From Emergomyces orientalis (lineage: Eukaryota > Ascomycota > Eurotiomycetes > Onygenales > Ajellomycetaceae), in assembly GCA_002110485.1 (NCBI GenBank), contig MOWL01000088.1:1612001-1676000 (forward strand): a stretch of 64,000 nucleotides of DNA. Reading direction: 5' to 3'. Positions 22,785-34,814 of this stretch are shown piece by piece; within the stretch, counting starts at the first letter, position 1; each line of letters begins with the position of its first letter. Both the position numbers and the translations under genes were made by a program. The notes under the pieces are model-generated. The model was given only the letters and a program-made list of their open reading frames with translations, searched no databases and was not told where the DNA came from.

Positions 22785-23239
22785 ATGATGAAAGCTGAAG
22801 AGAAAATTAAAAAGCAACATCTAAACAAGGTGTGTACTTAAAAAAAACAGATTAACACATTGTGACTCCTCTAACCTTAATAGAAATTTACACAGTTTCA
22901 AAATGCGAAAGAGTTGGCTCTCTACAGCCTGTATCAAGATGGTCTTTTAATACCATGGCTTCAGAATCAAATTCACAAGCTTGTCTCTGACAAAAAAGTA
23001 CTTCAACAGCAATTGGACCAGGGATTTACAACACATTTCAAAACAAATGAGAAGCTACAGATGCAGATAAACATCAACACTCAGCTGGAGTCCGAGATAC
23101 AGAAAGCTAAAGCTGCTCAGATTGTTGTTCAACAGGCGTATGATATTTTATCTACCAAACTTAATCACTCTGTGCGTGTTTCCATGATGAATTTTAATTA
23201 TATATACTGACTTTGAGGCAGATTTCGAATCCAACCTAG
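22785..23239 (+). CDS. Small coiled-coil protein (116 aa)
   Basis: The model is join(22785..22829, 22884..23171, 23222..23239), closing in frame with introns of 54 and 50 bp (GTGTGT...AATAG, GTGCGT...GGCAG). The protein is almost wholly helical and rich in Gln, Lys and Leu (IHKLVSDKKVLQQQLDQGF; NTQLESEIQKAKAAQIVVQQ), as in coiled coils. No other domain is present. It resembles in size and style the coiled-coil genes at 35.7-45.6 kb, without clear sequence identity. Confidence 0.6.
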
Positions 23240-23877
23240 TCATTAATGGCCTCCGTTCAACCTCGATCTGAGAGCCAAGATGTTTCGCCCTCGTGCTGCC
23301 ACTGATATTTTTCTTTGAACTCTCATATTGCGAGGAAATTTTTTTCCCACGCTTTTATAGTAGCTCTGTTTCAATCTCTCAACTTCTTCTTGAAATTTAA
23401 CTGCGGCTAGTATTCTCATTCATTTTATTTTTAGTTTTATTTTTATTTATTTTTATTTTTATTTTATTCTATTAATTTTTACAATCTTCTGTTATGATAT
23501 TGACATCTTTAATATTTGTTTTCTATCATGCTAGCCTGGCTACCTGCGATTCTATTTTAAAATTTGACTAAGAAAGTATTAATTTTTGGTCTCAACATAG
23601 AGAGTTCTATAATAGAGAGAGTGCGCGTAATATTCTAGTAAGAAGATCATTACAGTGTGGAGAAATTTTCTTTCTGTAAAAATTCTGGTAGAAGACAAAT
23701 TTATAGTTTTCAGAGTGTATATAATAAAGGGTTGTTGTCCCTTCTCTTCAGAGGTTTCAGCAGTTGAGAGCCAGTGATTTTCGTGCTTTTCCCCTCCATG
23801 TCCAGAACCGCGATTCCTTTCAACCAGAACATACATGCGACCTCCATAAACCAGATTCCCATTTCTCCCTGGCAGAA
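23240..23877. other. AT-rich intergenic region with ATTTTTATTTT tract
   Basis: A low-complexity TTTTTATTTTTATTT tract lies at about 23420-23480. No gene is supported; minus-strand frames lack motifs. Confidence 0.5.
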
Positions 23878-24720
23878 ATGTTTCTTTTCAACCTTCCCCC
23901 TGAAATCCTACTTCTTATCAATGACCATCTTCAGGTGGTGGATCTTTTTGCCTTCATGAGAACATGCCGCTCCGCCTACCAAATTTCTCTCAAGGGCCTT
24001 TATCGACTCGCTTTTAGTCACCGAACACGCCATGGAGAAACTGTTTTGGGATGGGCGGTCAATAACAAGCGGAAGAATCTTTTTAAAATACTCTTGAAGA
24101 TGAATGTGAATATTAGTCGCTCCCCAAGTCCAACTTATCCCTCGCTGTTAAAAATGTTGATCAGCAAAGATGATGTGGATCTTTTCAGAGAACTCTTTGA
24201 GATTCGCCAAAATGATTTACTTGCTAAACACATGTTCCATGATGTCAGGGAGGCCATGGATAATGCCATTGAGACAGGCCGTGTGGGGATGGTGAAACTG
24301 TTGGTCAAATATGGAGCTACTGTGAAAGCACTTCAGTTTTACAAAACTCTCAGCAGCTGCCTTGCCAGCAAGAAAGTTTTGCAGCTCACTCAGATCTTCA
24401 TCACTGCTTCTTCCTTCAAAGAAAATTGCCCTGATGCCATTGGCATGGCAATTGTTATTCTTCAAGGGTTCTGCAATCTTACATCAACGCGGAGGCGTCT
24501 GACTATTATGCTGCTTCACGCTGGATTTGATATAAATCACCAGGACACAGCTCACTATCGAACACCATTGCATTGTGCTGCAGATGGTAAATACACTGAG
24601 ATTTTTCACTTACTTCTCAGAGCTGGCGCTGACATTTCTCTGAGAGATAAATATAATAGAACTGCCTATGATGCTGTCAATGGTGTTTGCCTTTACACAG
24701 GCGATTCAGTCTTAGGATAG
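23878..24720 (+). CDS. F-box-like plus ankyrin repeat protein
   Basis: The frame encodes 280 aa from the ATG at 23878. The N-terminus (FNLPPEILLLINDHLQVVDL ... FMRTCRSAYQIS) fits an F-box, which would dock to Skp1 in an SCF ubiquitin ligase. Ankyrin-like units follow (TVLGWAVNNKRKNLFKILLK; AMDNAIETGRVGMVKLLVKYG; TPLHCAADGKYTEIFHLLLR AGADIS). The F-box plus ankyrin layout is common in eurotiomycete accessory genes, where the repeats choose the target. The protein ends soon after a repeat, so it may be slightly shortened. Confidence 0.75.
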   Translation: MFLFNLPPEILLLINDHLQVVDLFAFMRTCRSAYQISLKGLYRLAFSHRTRHGETVLGWAVNNKRKNLFKILLKMNVNISRSPSPTYPSLLKMLISKDDVDLFRELFEIRQNDLLAKHMFHDVREAMDNAIETGRVGMVKLLVKYGATVKALQFYKTLSSCLASKKVLQLTQIFITASSFKENCPDAIGMAIVILQGFCNLTSTRRRLTIMLLHAGFDINHQDTAHYRTPLHCAADGKYTEIFHLLLRAGADISLRDKYNRTAYDAVNGVCLYTGDSVLG

Positions 24721-25187
24721 CTTTTAAAACCATATGTACTGCCAATATCTACCTCGGCCTTAAACCCACCCTCTTCTTTCATGCTTCGCTCGCGATAGGC
24801 TGTTTTTATGGAGCAAAGCAGGCAGGCATTGATAATGTTTCCATACTCCTGGTGTTTCGTACTGCCCACGCAAGGCTTCAGCATTCAAAGAGGTACTCTG
24901 AAATGATGAAGAGATATAATTGAAAAAATGCCAATGCATACGGAATGAAGAAGTGGAAACACAACTGCCATGTTAAACCATCATAATCCTAGCTCAGACG
25001 TATAAAATACATGACATTAAAGTGGAATGAAACGTGGAAGCCATGCAGCCGAAACCAACCAAAATGTAACAAGCGAGAAAAATGGGGCCATTTGATTGAA
25101 GAGCGTGGTGCCATAGAGGTCCTAGAACAGGTATATAGCGACGGCAATGATAGCAATGGTTTCGAACTACTTCTGTGGTGTTTTTGG
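24721..25187. other. Region between two ankyrin genes
   Basis: No supported gene. Short open frames lack motifs. Confidence 0.4.
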
Positions 25188-25805
25188 TCAAGTGGAAGAG
25201 CCTGGGACCATTTTCCTCCAGTTTCTCATGTGAATCCATAACTTGGGGAGCCAGATCTCTCTAAATCTACTCGCACCATGCTCCTGAAGAATTTTCTTAA
25301 CAGCACGAACATCTGGTCCATGTCTAGCCTGGTGTGCCCAGCCAAATGGTCCTGTCCCTTTCACATCCTTCAGGCTCACATTGGCTCCTCTGTCAATCAG
25401 CAGTTTAACTACAGCGAGTGAGCCACTTTCTGCTGCCCAACTTAACGGTGATCTCTCAACGTAGTCAACACAATCCAACGCAGCGCCGGAATTAAGTAAC
25501 AATTCAACGACATCAATACGGCCCGTCACAGCTGCCCAGGATAGAGCTGTTCTTCCAGTGGTATCTTTCTCCTTGATAGCATCCTCATTTATCAGCTTGA
25601 CTATATCTGTTAAAGGTGCTTTGTCAACAGCAAATGATAGTCGACCCCTTCTGTGTCGATTTTCATTTTCAGTTCTGAAAGACTCATTAGCATTGCCTTT
25701 AGATATGAAATGCCTCAAAATATATAAGATTATACTAACCCCATTTGACAGGCTACACTCTGATCCAATTTGAGTTAAATTAACTGAGTTTTTGCTTGAG
25801 TTCAA
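25188..25805 (-). CDS. Ankyrin repeat protein, 5' end unresolved
   Basis: The open frame (about 205 residues) holds three to four ankyrin repeats: TGRTALSWAAVTGRIDVVEL followed by LLNSGAA, then SPLSWAAESGSLAVVKLLID followed by RGANVS, then a degenerate last unit (GTGPFGWAHQARHGPDVRAV). No in-frame ATG exists in the repeat frame; the only possible starts upstream are in other frames, and no splice I tried restores one. It is either the main exon of a spliced gene or a truncated copy. It is convergent with the F-box/ankyrin gene. Confidence 0.6.
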   Translation of the reverse strand: MNSSKNSVNLTQIGSECSLSNGVSIILYILRHFISKGNANESFRTENENRHRRGRLSFAVDKAPLTDIVKLINEDAIKEKDTTGRTALSWAAVTGRIDVVELLLNSGAALDCVDYVERSPLSWAAESGSLAVVKLLIDRGANVSLKDVKGTGPFGWAHQARHGPDVRAVKKILQEHGASRFREIWLPKLWIHMRNWRKMVPGSST

Positions 25806-26532
25806 ACAGATGAAAGTATGTACTCATTTAATGTAGAGAGAGTGCATTGGTGTGCTTCTGTCAAGTGAATCTCTTTAATTTATATAAGTGTGCAAGCTGA
25901 TATATGTGAATTTGTGAACACTATAACTTGTTATCAAAATTGATCTTGCATTTCTCATAATCTGCTCTCAGCATATTTTTATTTCGATTTTTATTTTATT
26001 TTATTCTAACATATCAGCTTGCATTTAGATGCCCCGCTTTACTAAACTAAATCTTAGCTCAAGTTTAGTTTATCTAGCCAGTTATATGTAATCTCTAATA
26101 GTGAGCGGGCCACATATGTCAAAGTTCAGGGCTAGAAATCCAAGCTCATTCTTAAAGTATCAGTGGCATTTTGTATTCTCTGCTGCAAGGTATGAGAGAT
26201 TTTGCAACCACTGCCCACCAAAATAAAGTCCCAATTCAAGTAAGTTGCATGCTAGAAGTTCGTTTACTAGCTCCTCCAATCTACTTGTGCGTGCATGAAA
26301 TCGGAATGAGTTGCTGCAACATTGATGCAGGCAACTGTGAAGCTCGCGCAAAAGCTCCTTAGTGCCTTTGTAGTAGAAATTCAAACCCTTGTTATACTTT
26401 TAAAAAATACCTTTTATAAAGCCCCTCTGATAGTGTATTGATTTGGCATTATTTTCTTTCATTTCCCCGTCACTGTTTTCACCTAGTTATCGAGAATGCT
26501 GATGTGAGAAGGCACAAATAATAATTTGAGAG
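25806..26532. other. AT-rich intergenic region
   Basis: It contains a TTTTTATTTTATTTTATT tract near 25980 and another AGCTTGCA motif copy near 26014. No gene supported. Confidence 0.45.
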
Positions 26533-27141
26533 ATGGGTGATGATACAGCATATGTTCAGATGCTGCTAGACCTGGACACTATTCCGTGGAATCACAATTT
26601 CTGTGCTGGGCTATTCAATTGGGTTCTTCTTGCAGGTTATTTGGTTGTTCCTGGGACTTTCACGTCTCTTCAGAAATCCAATGCCATACAAGATCGCTTT
26701 GACAAGCATGGTACGGAGCAAGCAATTTTGAATACCATTCAGAACCCTCCCCTGCTTCTTATAGCAACACTTCTGTTCCTTTTCGGAGCGGTGGGAATGT
26801 TTTGGCTTGGAAGAACTTGGAGAAGCAATTATATTTGGCTTATCAATCGTCTTCTTCTGTAAGTATTGAAATCTATACTTTGCTTGCTCAGAAGTCTACT
26901 GACTAAACTAAGCCCAGGTCTCCTGAACTCGGTTGCTGGACTGCTTACCTCTTTGGTTAACGTCTACACTGCTCGTAGTGGCGACTGGTCAATAATGGCT
27001 ATGGCCACTGTTACCATCACTGGGCTATCAACTGCTGTTACTGCAGGTCTTTTTTTCCTCTACAATTTCCAAAGGCTAAGACAAGTCAGGCAGGCACATG
27101 AGCGTAGAGTGAGTACAGAGCTGAGGAAGAGTGAAGACTAG
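26533..27141 (+). CDS. Four-helix membrane protein, fungal hypothetical family
   Basis: The model is join(26533..26858, 26913..27141), 184 aa; the intron runs from GTAAGT to ACTAAG with a GACTAAA branch site and restores a continuous membrane helix. Four hydrophobic segments are seen: FNWVLLAGYLVVPGTFTSL, PLLLIATLLFLFGAVGMFWL, GLLNSVAGLLTSLVNVY and VTITGLSTAVTAGLFFLYNF. Both termini are polar. The IPWNHNFCAGLFNWVLLAGY context looks like a conserved fungal membrane family of unknown function. Confidence 0.7.
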
Positions 27142-27654
27142 GGAATACTTTATATAGAAAACCCTAGTTGAGATCTACTTGAAATGTTTTTTAATTCCTA
27201 TTAAAAACAAGTTTTATGAATAGTATAATTCTCAAAATGGAAGTTCTAAAACTATTCTCAAAGCAGTTAGAACAAGAATCTTGAAAAGAGAAAAGAATTG
27301 GGAAATTATGAAAATATGTGAAACAACGTTGGATTTTATTTTTTATTTTTTTTGCAAGCTGCAAGCTGAGAGTTCTGGGGTTGAGACTATTGATTCATTT
27401 TATAATTTCTGATCACCAAAGCTTGCTTGTGATTTGCAAATTTTTTCTGCTGGCACTTGCATATATATATCTCTCCCCTGTGAGGTTGAGAGTCCCAGAA
27501 AATTTCCGAATGAAAGATTGAACAGAAGTAAAAGACACAACCAGGGAAAATACACACACACACACACACACATATATTTTTAATATATATGTATTTAGTA
27601 AAACATATATATATATTTTTTTTTTGAAAATCGCCAGCAAGTTAACTGCACATC
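27142..27654. repeat. AT-rich intergenic DNA with (CA)n microsatellite
   Basis: A (CA)n run of about ten units lies at 27552-27572, followed by TA-rich stretches and a T10 run. This is the upstream region of the patatin gene. Confidence 0.7.
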
Positions 27655-30600
27655 ATGCGACGAAGAGAGGATGCAGGCTGGCTTGATATGATCATGGATG
27701 ATCATGGACAGTTTAGCATACGGGATCGTGGTCGCCTTTCACGGCTAGTGAGGGAGTTAAAAGATCCAGAGAAACAGCACCCGATGCTATACTTTTTTAT
27801 TGGCCAAAACATCAAAGATGAAGCGCTCAATGCACTCTTCATCAACAACAACATAAAGCGGACAAGATCCAATGCGACTGTCAACCTTCGCAGCGACATA
27901 GGCAAGGAGGCTTTAGAGGTGCCGATCTTCCTTGCTGATGGCAATCTCGTCACAGACATTAAACCACAGCTCATATCGCCTGGCAAACAGGGACAGATAT
28001 ATCCCATCGTCCGGTCAACATTCACAGATGACCAGATTCTTCCCCTGTTTTATGCCCGGCTTCTGTTTCTCTTTTGTGACATCGTTTGTATATTTGCAGA
28101 TGACTTTACAGGGCTCAATTACATTGCAGATTTTCTCATCTTCGCAGCAAAGGTAGGCTCTGCCTCCTCTCTTCCTGTCCAGGTACGTCCGGTAGTGCTT
28201 GTTATTATCCATTCCGGCATTCCTCAGGTCAACGACTTTAACCGGAACATATCCGCCAACCGCGGTCGCATGTCAGACGCGTTCTCCGATATACGGGTGG
28301 TGTCCCTGGACAAAATTTGTGAAACAGATCATGCAAGCACACCAGCTCGCTATTGCCGGCTGAAAAGTATCCTTCAACATCAGGCTGACCATATTATGAA
28401 CATGCGCTCTGCTCATCGAGCCAGTTTTAAAGCTCTTCATCTCAAGACCCTCTTCCAAGCGGCTATCAAACATACCGCAGCCACGGTCACAGATCCATTT
28501 GATCACGTCAGAGCGATGCGCACTGGTAATGAACTTTCCCCAGGCCTGAGCAGCCACCTGGCCACCTACCTTGAACTCGGATCTCAAGCCGGGATCCGTA
28601 TTGAGGATCTGACGCCTTCCATGGCTTCAGCAATGATCACTGATAACTATCCACCCCGAGCCCACTGTGAGTGTCCCTCTATCTTCCATTTGCCCATTCT
28701 GCTAATGACGTAGTGTCGGATCCCAATCTGGTCTTTGAGCACCTATACCGTACCCCACTTATTCAGGCACTCCAGCTGCTCTCAAAAAGGCCGCAGGCAG
28801 TCTCTCTGGATCACAAGAAAGTTTGCAAGCTGGTTCAGGATAAAATGAACAGCCTGTTCTCATCTCTGGAGAGGGAAGAGTGTTCATCGATTGAGCTGCA
28901 CAAGCTGGAAGTGATGTCACAGAGTGGTCTCCTCTGCCAAGTAAAATCCAACCGGACATGCCTCTGGTGTCAAAGTCGGAGGCCACAGCATCGCCCAAGC
29001 TGCGGCCACAGTCTCTGTGATATTTGTGTTCTGAGGTTCGGGCAGGCGGCATCAGATGTGGAGTATCGTTTCACTCTACAATTATGTATTTTTTGCCTCT
29101 CACGAGTCCCGCTTGTTGTTGATCTTGTGCCGCCCACGAAACGCGTGAGCATCTTGGCTATTGATGGTGGTGGAGTCCGTGGCGTCATTCCACTTGAAAT
29201 TCTCCTTCTGCTACAGGAGAAGCTGGGGGCCTGTCCTATAATTGACCTGTGTGATCTTGTAATGGGAACCAGTTCCGGTGAAGACTTTCCTTTCCTGAGC
29301 TCATCTTTCAAGCTACTGACTGGGCACAGGAGGGATAATCGGGCTCCCTCTGGCAATTCTGCTCTGGGATGTGCATTTCTGCTCTGAGGCATTTGACCGC
29401 CTGGTCCGAAGGGTCTTTCGGGAAACACGGCAGGTCTCGCTTGCTTGCTTCCACCACTCAATAATAGGAAGGACATTTGAATGGCTTCTCAACCATTCAT
29501 TCCTGGGAAGATTGCTCAAGTGGCTCACTTGGTGGCTATGTGATGGGCTCTACGACGCTGCCATCCTTGAGTCCGTGTTAAGGGAAAATCTTGGAGGATC
29601 CCGTCGCATTTTCGACGCGGCTGGCCCTGACGGCACCGGAGCTCTGATATCCCGGACAAAGGTTGGAGTGGTGGCGACAAACATCTCACAGGAGACTTCG
29701 ACTTTTGTGTTTGGAAATTTTAACGGGGCAGAGGTCTATGATGAACAGTGTGGTAAGTCAACCCCTTGGCTCCCTAGCCCTTCTGATGATGGTACAGGTT
29801 ATGAGCTGGTCAGACCCGAGCACGAAAACGACCCATTCTTGTGGCAAGCGTAGGTGGTATACTCCAGCCGTATATTTGATCCAGCTGACAATACAACAGC
29901 GCCCGAGCAACTTCCGCGGCTCCATCGTATGGTGTCCCCAGAAACATCTTCGTTTTTCCCCAACATTCACTAATAATAATTCTGAAGCGTATTCCCTCCC
30001 TATACCGATTTGATAGGGACCTTCCAAGACGGCGGACTCAAGGAAAATAATCCAGCATGGATCGCCCGCCAGGTGAGTCGTCACATCTGGCCGGCGAAGA
30101 AGGCACTAGCGCTGCTGGTCTCGATTGGTACAGGAGCACAAGAGAACTACGCACACGGTCAAGTCGCGCCATACTTCCGAAATGTATTCAAGGACGGTTT
30201 TGCCCGCCGTGCTCTCAACGCCTGGCTCTCTTCGCTGGATGGTGAGAGGAAATGGAGGGATTTAGTGAATCAGCTGGATGATGATGCAAAAGGAGACCAC
30301 ATTCGACTGAATGTCCCATTAAAAGGTATGGCTGCAACCATTGACAACGTGAATGACATTGATAGCTACCGTGACCTTGTCATTCTTCAGCCAGGGATCG
30401 CCAGGATGACAGCGGAGGCAGCATCCGCACTCCTTATCTCAACTTTTTATCTTGAATTTGACACCATTCCGGAGAACAACAATGGCCCCCTGCACTGCCG
30501 GGGAACCATTCGCTGCCGACCACCGGTCAAGTCCATATTGCCGCCCCTCACCCTGCTTCATGGGTCACAGCAAATGTGCTTTGTCACAGACAGTGAATTT

Positions 30601-30915
30601 CTCGGCCATTTTCTTGGTGAGAAGGATATCTGTTCTTGCTGCGAGCGCTATGCCAAGAAAATTTCATTTGAAGTGCGGCATCTGGATGAAGAAATCGTGA
30701 TATACATGGAGTTAGATAGGCAGCAACGCCGGAAGATCAGTGGGTTTCCTGACACTGTCAACTCATTCATCAAGGAGCAGAGTCTTCTGTCGCCTTTCGG
30801 CAATCCACATCATGACTCTATTGGAACCCAGCGATGTACCGCGTGTGACAACCATAAGCGGAAAACAGCCCAACCCGAGGATTCGAGGCCGCGGAAGATG
30901 CGTCGTTTGGTTTGA
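27655..30915 (+). CDS. Patatin-like phospholipase (Starship PLP type)
   Basis: The six-exon model is join(27655..28666, 28714..29277, 29330..29752, 29798..29849, 29900..29926, 29988..30915) and closes in frame at 1001 aa. The N-terminal ~400 residues are of a kind seen in large fungal patatins. A RING-like Cys/His cluster follows (C420 to C465: CLWC, CGHSLCDIC, CIFC). The patatin domain has the oxyanion loop DGGGVRG (488-494), the nucleophile elbow GTSSGG (Ser524) and the catalytic Asp of DGG (Asp707); the Ser-elbow is completed only by splicing. The catalytic dyad is intact, so lipid acyl hydrolase activity is expected. Patatin-like genes are recurrent Starship cargo. The fifth exon (27 nt) is the least certain. 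Confidence 0.85.
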
Positions 30916-31558
30916 CTTGGGCGGACGAAGAAAGATGGCTAGTGCAGGCTTTGACCCGTTTCAAGTGTGGACGGCGGCTGTCTGATTTCTGTGGTTGGAT
31001 GATTATGCCCGTCTGCAAGCAGCGTTGCATGTGGCTGAAGGCGCTAAACTGAATTTCAATTTAGCTTTTAAAAATGTCAGGGGCTTGTGGACCTAAACGC
31101 CCTTATAGTCTGCCCCTGCGATTTTATAGTTCCAAGATGTAACTATTTTAGCCAATGTTGCGCATATTCTTCTCCGCCTGCCTTTGTGCCAGCCGATCAC
31201 CTTGTTGGCCAATAGGTGTCCTGAGATTCAAGATAGAAAAGTAGACTGGAAGTGCCTCGCCCGAAAGAGCAACAACAGATTTTCCTATAGCCAATACATA
31301 GCCGACACCTGTCGCATTTGAGATGGATTGCATGATGTAATTAGTCTACATTTCTGCCACTGCGATTGTCATCACAATATAATATTGCCTAATATAAATA
31401 TCTCTATGCCCTCATCCTGAAATTTTGGGCCATTCTGCTTCATATATCTCACATCTTCCCCATTCAGCTTACATTTGCACAACGAGTTTGCCCCCTCATC
31501 ATCTGCCCTTGCAAACTCAATACCTTGTCACTTCAACAACCTGCCAGGACACCTGACC
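30916..31558. other. Intergenic region
   Basis: No supported gene between the patatin and the MADS-like gene; a small minus-strand frame at 31148-31333 has no motif. Confidence 0.45.
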
Positions 31559-31943
31559 ATGGGTGGCCCAGACCCTTTCCGGAAGGAACGTGAAATATTC
31601 AAGAAACGAAGAGACACTGTGCAACACAAGTGTTTTGAGCTGGTACGGTGTTCTGGGGCCAAGGTGTATCTCCTCATCAATCATACTGAACGCGGATGTT
31701 TTGAGTTCAACTCAGAAGCTGAACCACCATGCTTAGTATGTTTGTCTTACCTGCCACTACAGAGCTGTCCTGACATAGGTACATCAGGAAAGCCAAGAGT
31801 TCACGGAGCGGAAAGGGATGATAGATTTCATTAAATCTCCTCGACAAAAAAGAAAACTTGAGAAGGTTATGAGAGAGTATCTGGAAAAAAAAGATAAATT
31901 GAGGCGGACTTTAGTGGTTCCCAAGGCTCCGAAGCTAGTGTAA
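31559..31943 (+). CDS. Small MADS-like (SRF-type) protein
   Basis: The model is join(31559..31735, 31788..31943), 110 aa. Exon 1 encodes a region like the MADS DNA-binding helix and strand (FKKRRDTVQHKCFELVRCSG, then AKVYLLINH, then GCFEFNSE; compare KRR.T...KA.EL..LCGA.V.L.I). Exon 2 is a basic and acidic helix (RQKRKLEKVMREYLEKKDKL), as expected of a dimerising tail. The canonical N-terminal arm is shortened. An alternative acceptor at 31778 would add three residues. It is probably a nuclear DNA-binding or dimerisation protein, with lower certainty than a standard MADS factor. Confidence 0.6.
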
Positions 31944-32221
31944 CTGTGAGGGTGAAAAGAATTTGCAAGCCGTTTTGTATTTTATTTTGTATGCAGTTTT
32001 TGCATCATATTGCCCAGATTTTCTTGGATGTGAACTTCATATAAATTCCAGCTTGCAGATATAACTTTTTTCTTGCGAGACAGAATGTCATTTGAGCTTT
32101 GTATCAGTTTCAGCTCGCAGAACATATATATCAATGTAGTTTTCGGTGGAACACATACTCAACCGTTATGTAAAATGCTTTGATATTTGATTACCTCTTC
32201 AAATCAATTATACAGCTCATT
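31944..32221. other. AT-rich intergenic with GCTTGCAG motifs
   Basis: CAGCTTGCAGA, CAGCTCGCAGA and related motifs occur; no gene. Confidence 0.45.
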
Positions 32222-33970
32222 ATGAATATTTCAATCATTTACTCTGCAATTATTGCAGGACTTGCCGTGATTCCTGTAATTTATTACATTATTATTAACT
32301 TTATGTCACTGGTATATAGCTATTGCTTCTCCTCTCTTATTAGAACGTTTTCATCTCGACTTTATCATTTTATTCCCCAGGTACATACCTTGCCTAAGTA
32401 TTATCTTCCTATTCAGGTTCTGTATTTCGGTGGCACGGCAGTGTGCAATTTCCTGGGGGTGCATACTGTGCCCCAAGCTGGCTCCCGCGCTGCCCAGCTG
32501 GCGATGTCAAATCTTGTTCCCGCTCTCTACTCAGCCTCTCGTGGATTTGGATCACAGCTGTTTGGCATTTCATTGAGATCCTATGAGAGTATCCACCGCA
32601 CTGTCGGCCTCATGGTGCTGATTCAGAGTCTTGTTCATGCTGTGATAACTATTCACGCCTCTGAATCCACTCTGACCGAAGGTCTAAGGCTTCACGGCCT
32701 GCTGGTAAGCTAGCACCTAAATTACGCTAATACCCTGCTGATTAATTTAGGGTGCTGTTATGCTATTCATTCTCGTCGCCCTGCCTCTCGTTCGAAGGTA
32801 TCAGTATGAGCTCTTTTGGACATTACGTCTGGCATCGGTTATATTTTTAGTCTACTCACTTTGGCGTCATGTGGAAACTCTGGATGCGATACCAAGATTA
32901 TGTGTTCTTACTTCTGCTGGGCTCTTTCTCATCATCTCAGCTCTTCATCTCATACGGTTTCTATTCAGAAATTTCACATTCAAAAATGCTCTAGGAAGAT
33001 TAACCCTGACCTCAGAGAGTCATCTAGACACTCCGGTTAGTAGTGCTGATACTTATCGGGTGGATATATCTCTTTCAAGACCATGGAAGGTCAAGGCTGG
33101 AGAGTGGGTCTATCTGACTTTACCAAAGGTCGGCTTTTTGTACGCCTTTCAAGCCCATCCATTTACGGTAGTTTGGTGGGAAGAAGATGAGGCTGGCTAT
33201 GCTTCGTCCATATCGCTGCTGATAAAAAAAAGATCAGGATTCACTCAAAGGCTGTTGAAACAAGTCCGACCATACACTGAATACAAGGCATGGATTGATG
33301 GGCCGTATGGACCTACACGAACCAATAGCTATAGTTTTTCCGAGGTGGGAGACTACGGCCATCTCGTCATGTTTGCCACAGATATTGGTATCGCAGCTCA
33401 GCTTCCATATATCAAAGAGACGCTCGAAGGGATCAAGAAATGTAGAGTGAAAACTCGAAATATTTGTCTTGTGTGGCAGATGAACAAGGCTGGTCAGCCA
33501 CCTGAAGGTCAACCAAATTTATTCATTACTGATTTTTGCAGATGATCTAGATTTGGTCCGCCACTGGTTGCAGCAGCTTGTTGCAGAAGATGAGAATTAT
33601 GTCAGTATTCACTTTATTTTTATCTTGCAGAAGGCTAATTTATTACAGCATTTGAAACTTCTGGTATACAATTCAAATGAGAATTCTAGCCCAAGAGATC
33701 CTGTGCCATATGGGCAGCATGATAGAATTCTGATATCTGGAGGAGAACCAAACTGGGACGATCATTTACAAAATGAGATGAAAGTAATGAAGGGTAAACT
33801 ACTTGTTATGAGTGAGTTCAGAATGCTTCCGATTCTATATAAAAAATGCTGATGACAGAGTAGTGTCCACACAGCACCATGTACGAAAGAGAATCAGTAA
33901 TTTGATGTTCAGAAATGCTCGCAACGATATGGACTTATTCGAGTTAGATTTTCAGCCATGGGCCGCATAG
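32222..33970 (+). CDS. Ferric-reductase-like membrane flavoprotein (Starship FRE type)
   Basis: The four-exon model is join(32222..32704, 32751..33492, 33542..33811, 33861..33970), 534 aa, all junctions in frame. Several hydrophobic helices fill the first ~230 residues (a strong one near residue 5, then IHRTVGLMVLIQSLVHAVIT and LASVIFLVYSLWRH). A FAD domain follows with HPFT at 297-300, and an NADPH-binding segment with GIAAQLPYIKETL. The end (DMDLFELDFQPW) matches the usual FRE C-terminus. It would move electrons from NADPH across a membrane to a metal acceptor. The start at 32222 is the first ATG in frame. FRE genes are common in Starships. Confidence 0.85.
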
Positions 33971-34814
33971 AGATCATGTTGATATGCTAGTACTTTATTT
34001 CATTTGAAGTATTATATCATTCCACCTTTATTCTTCTTGTTTAGCTAGCAATTGAAATTTGAGCTACAGAACTTCACCATAAGTTTGGAACTTTTTCACC
34101 AGTCAGGTTGGCAGTACATTAGGCAAATTTGACTGGCAAGTCATTTTAGATTGTAAAAATGACTGCTTTCTGAAATTACTTCACTCAAGTTACATTCAAT
34201 CTCAAAATAGCAAGTACTTTATACATTTATATTCTATTGATCTGTAGTATTGTATGTTTGTTTTTTTCCTTTAGATTTCTTATGATTTTCTCAAACTTTG
34301 TAGCACTAAAACATTACGCGCGTCACTGAATTATAGATAACCTTAGGCATTAGCTTGCCTTCGCAGCTTGAAAACTATATTTAGTTAGGCTCTAGCCCTC
34401 ACCCACCAGGGAATAACTATCTCTTCTATATAAAATTCTTAGAATTAAATTTCAGAGAGTTGGCTTGCAAATCATTTTATTTTCAATATTTTTAGACTTG
34501 CAGGTCATTTCAAGTTTTACTTCAAATATTTTTAAGCTTGCAGATCTTTTTGGCTTGCAGATCTTTTTTAACTTATTGGCCATTTTTACTTGAATTATTT
34601 TTAAGCTTGCAGATCTTTTTGACTTGCAGATCTTTTTGGCTTGCAGATCGTTCTAAGCTTGTATATTGTTTTTAACTTTTCAGATTCTTTTAAACCTAGT
34701 AAAAGCTATATGCTGTGTTTATTCACATTTAAATTCTTATATTTTCACATAAAATCTCAGATACACAACACTGCATTCTACAACCTTAGATGTTTATTAC
34801 CAAATTTTTTTATC
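33971..34814. repeat. AT-rich intergenic with GCTTGCAGATCTTTTT repeats
   Basis: Between 34440 and 34680 a unit GCTTGCAGATCTTTTT and its variants (GACTTGCAGATC, GGCTTGCAGATC) recur about seven times. The remaining sequence has no gene. Confidence 0.65.

Noticed and set aside
25678..25740. Possible intron (GTTAGT...TTTCAG) at the 5' end of the ankyrin gene
   Set aside because: Removing it puts the ankyrin frame out of phase, so it does not give a valid start exon.
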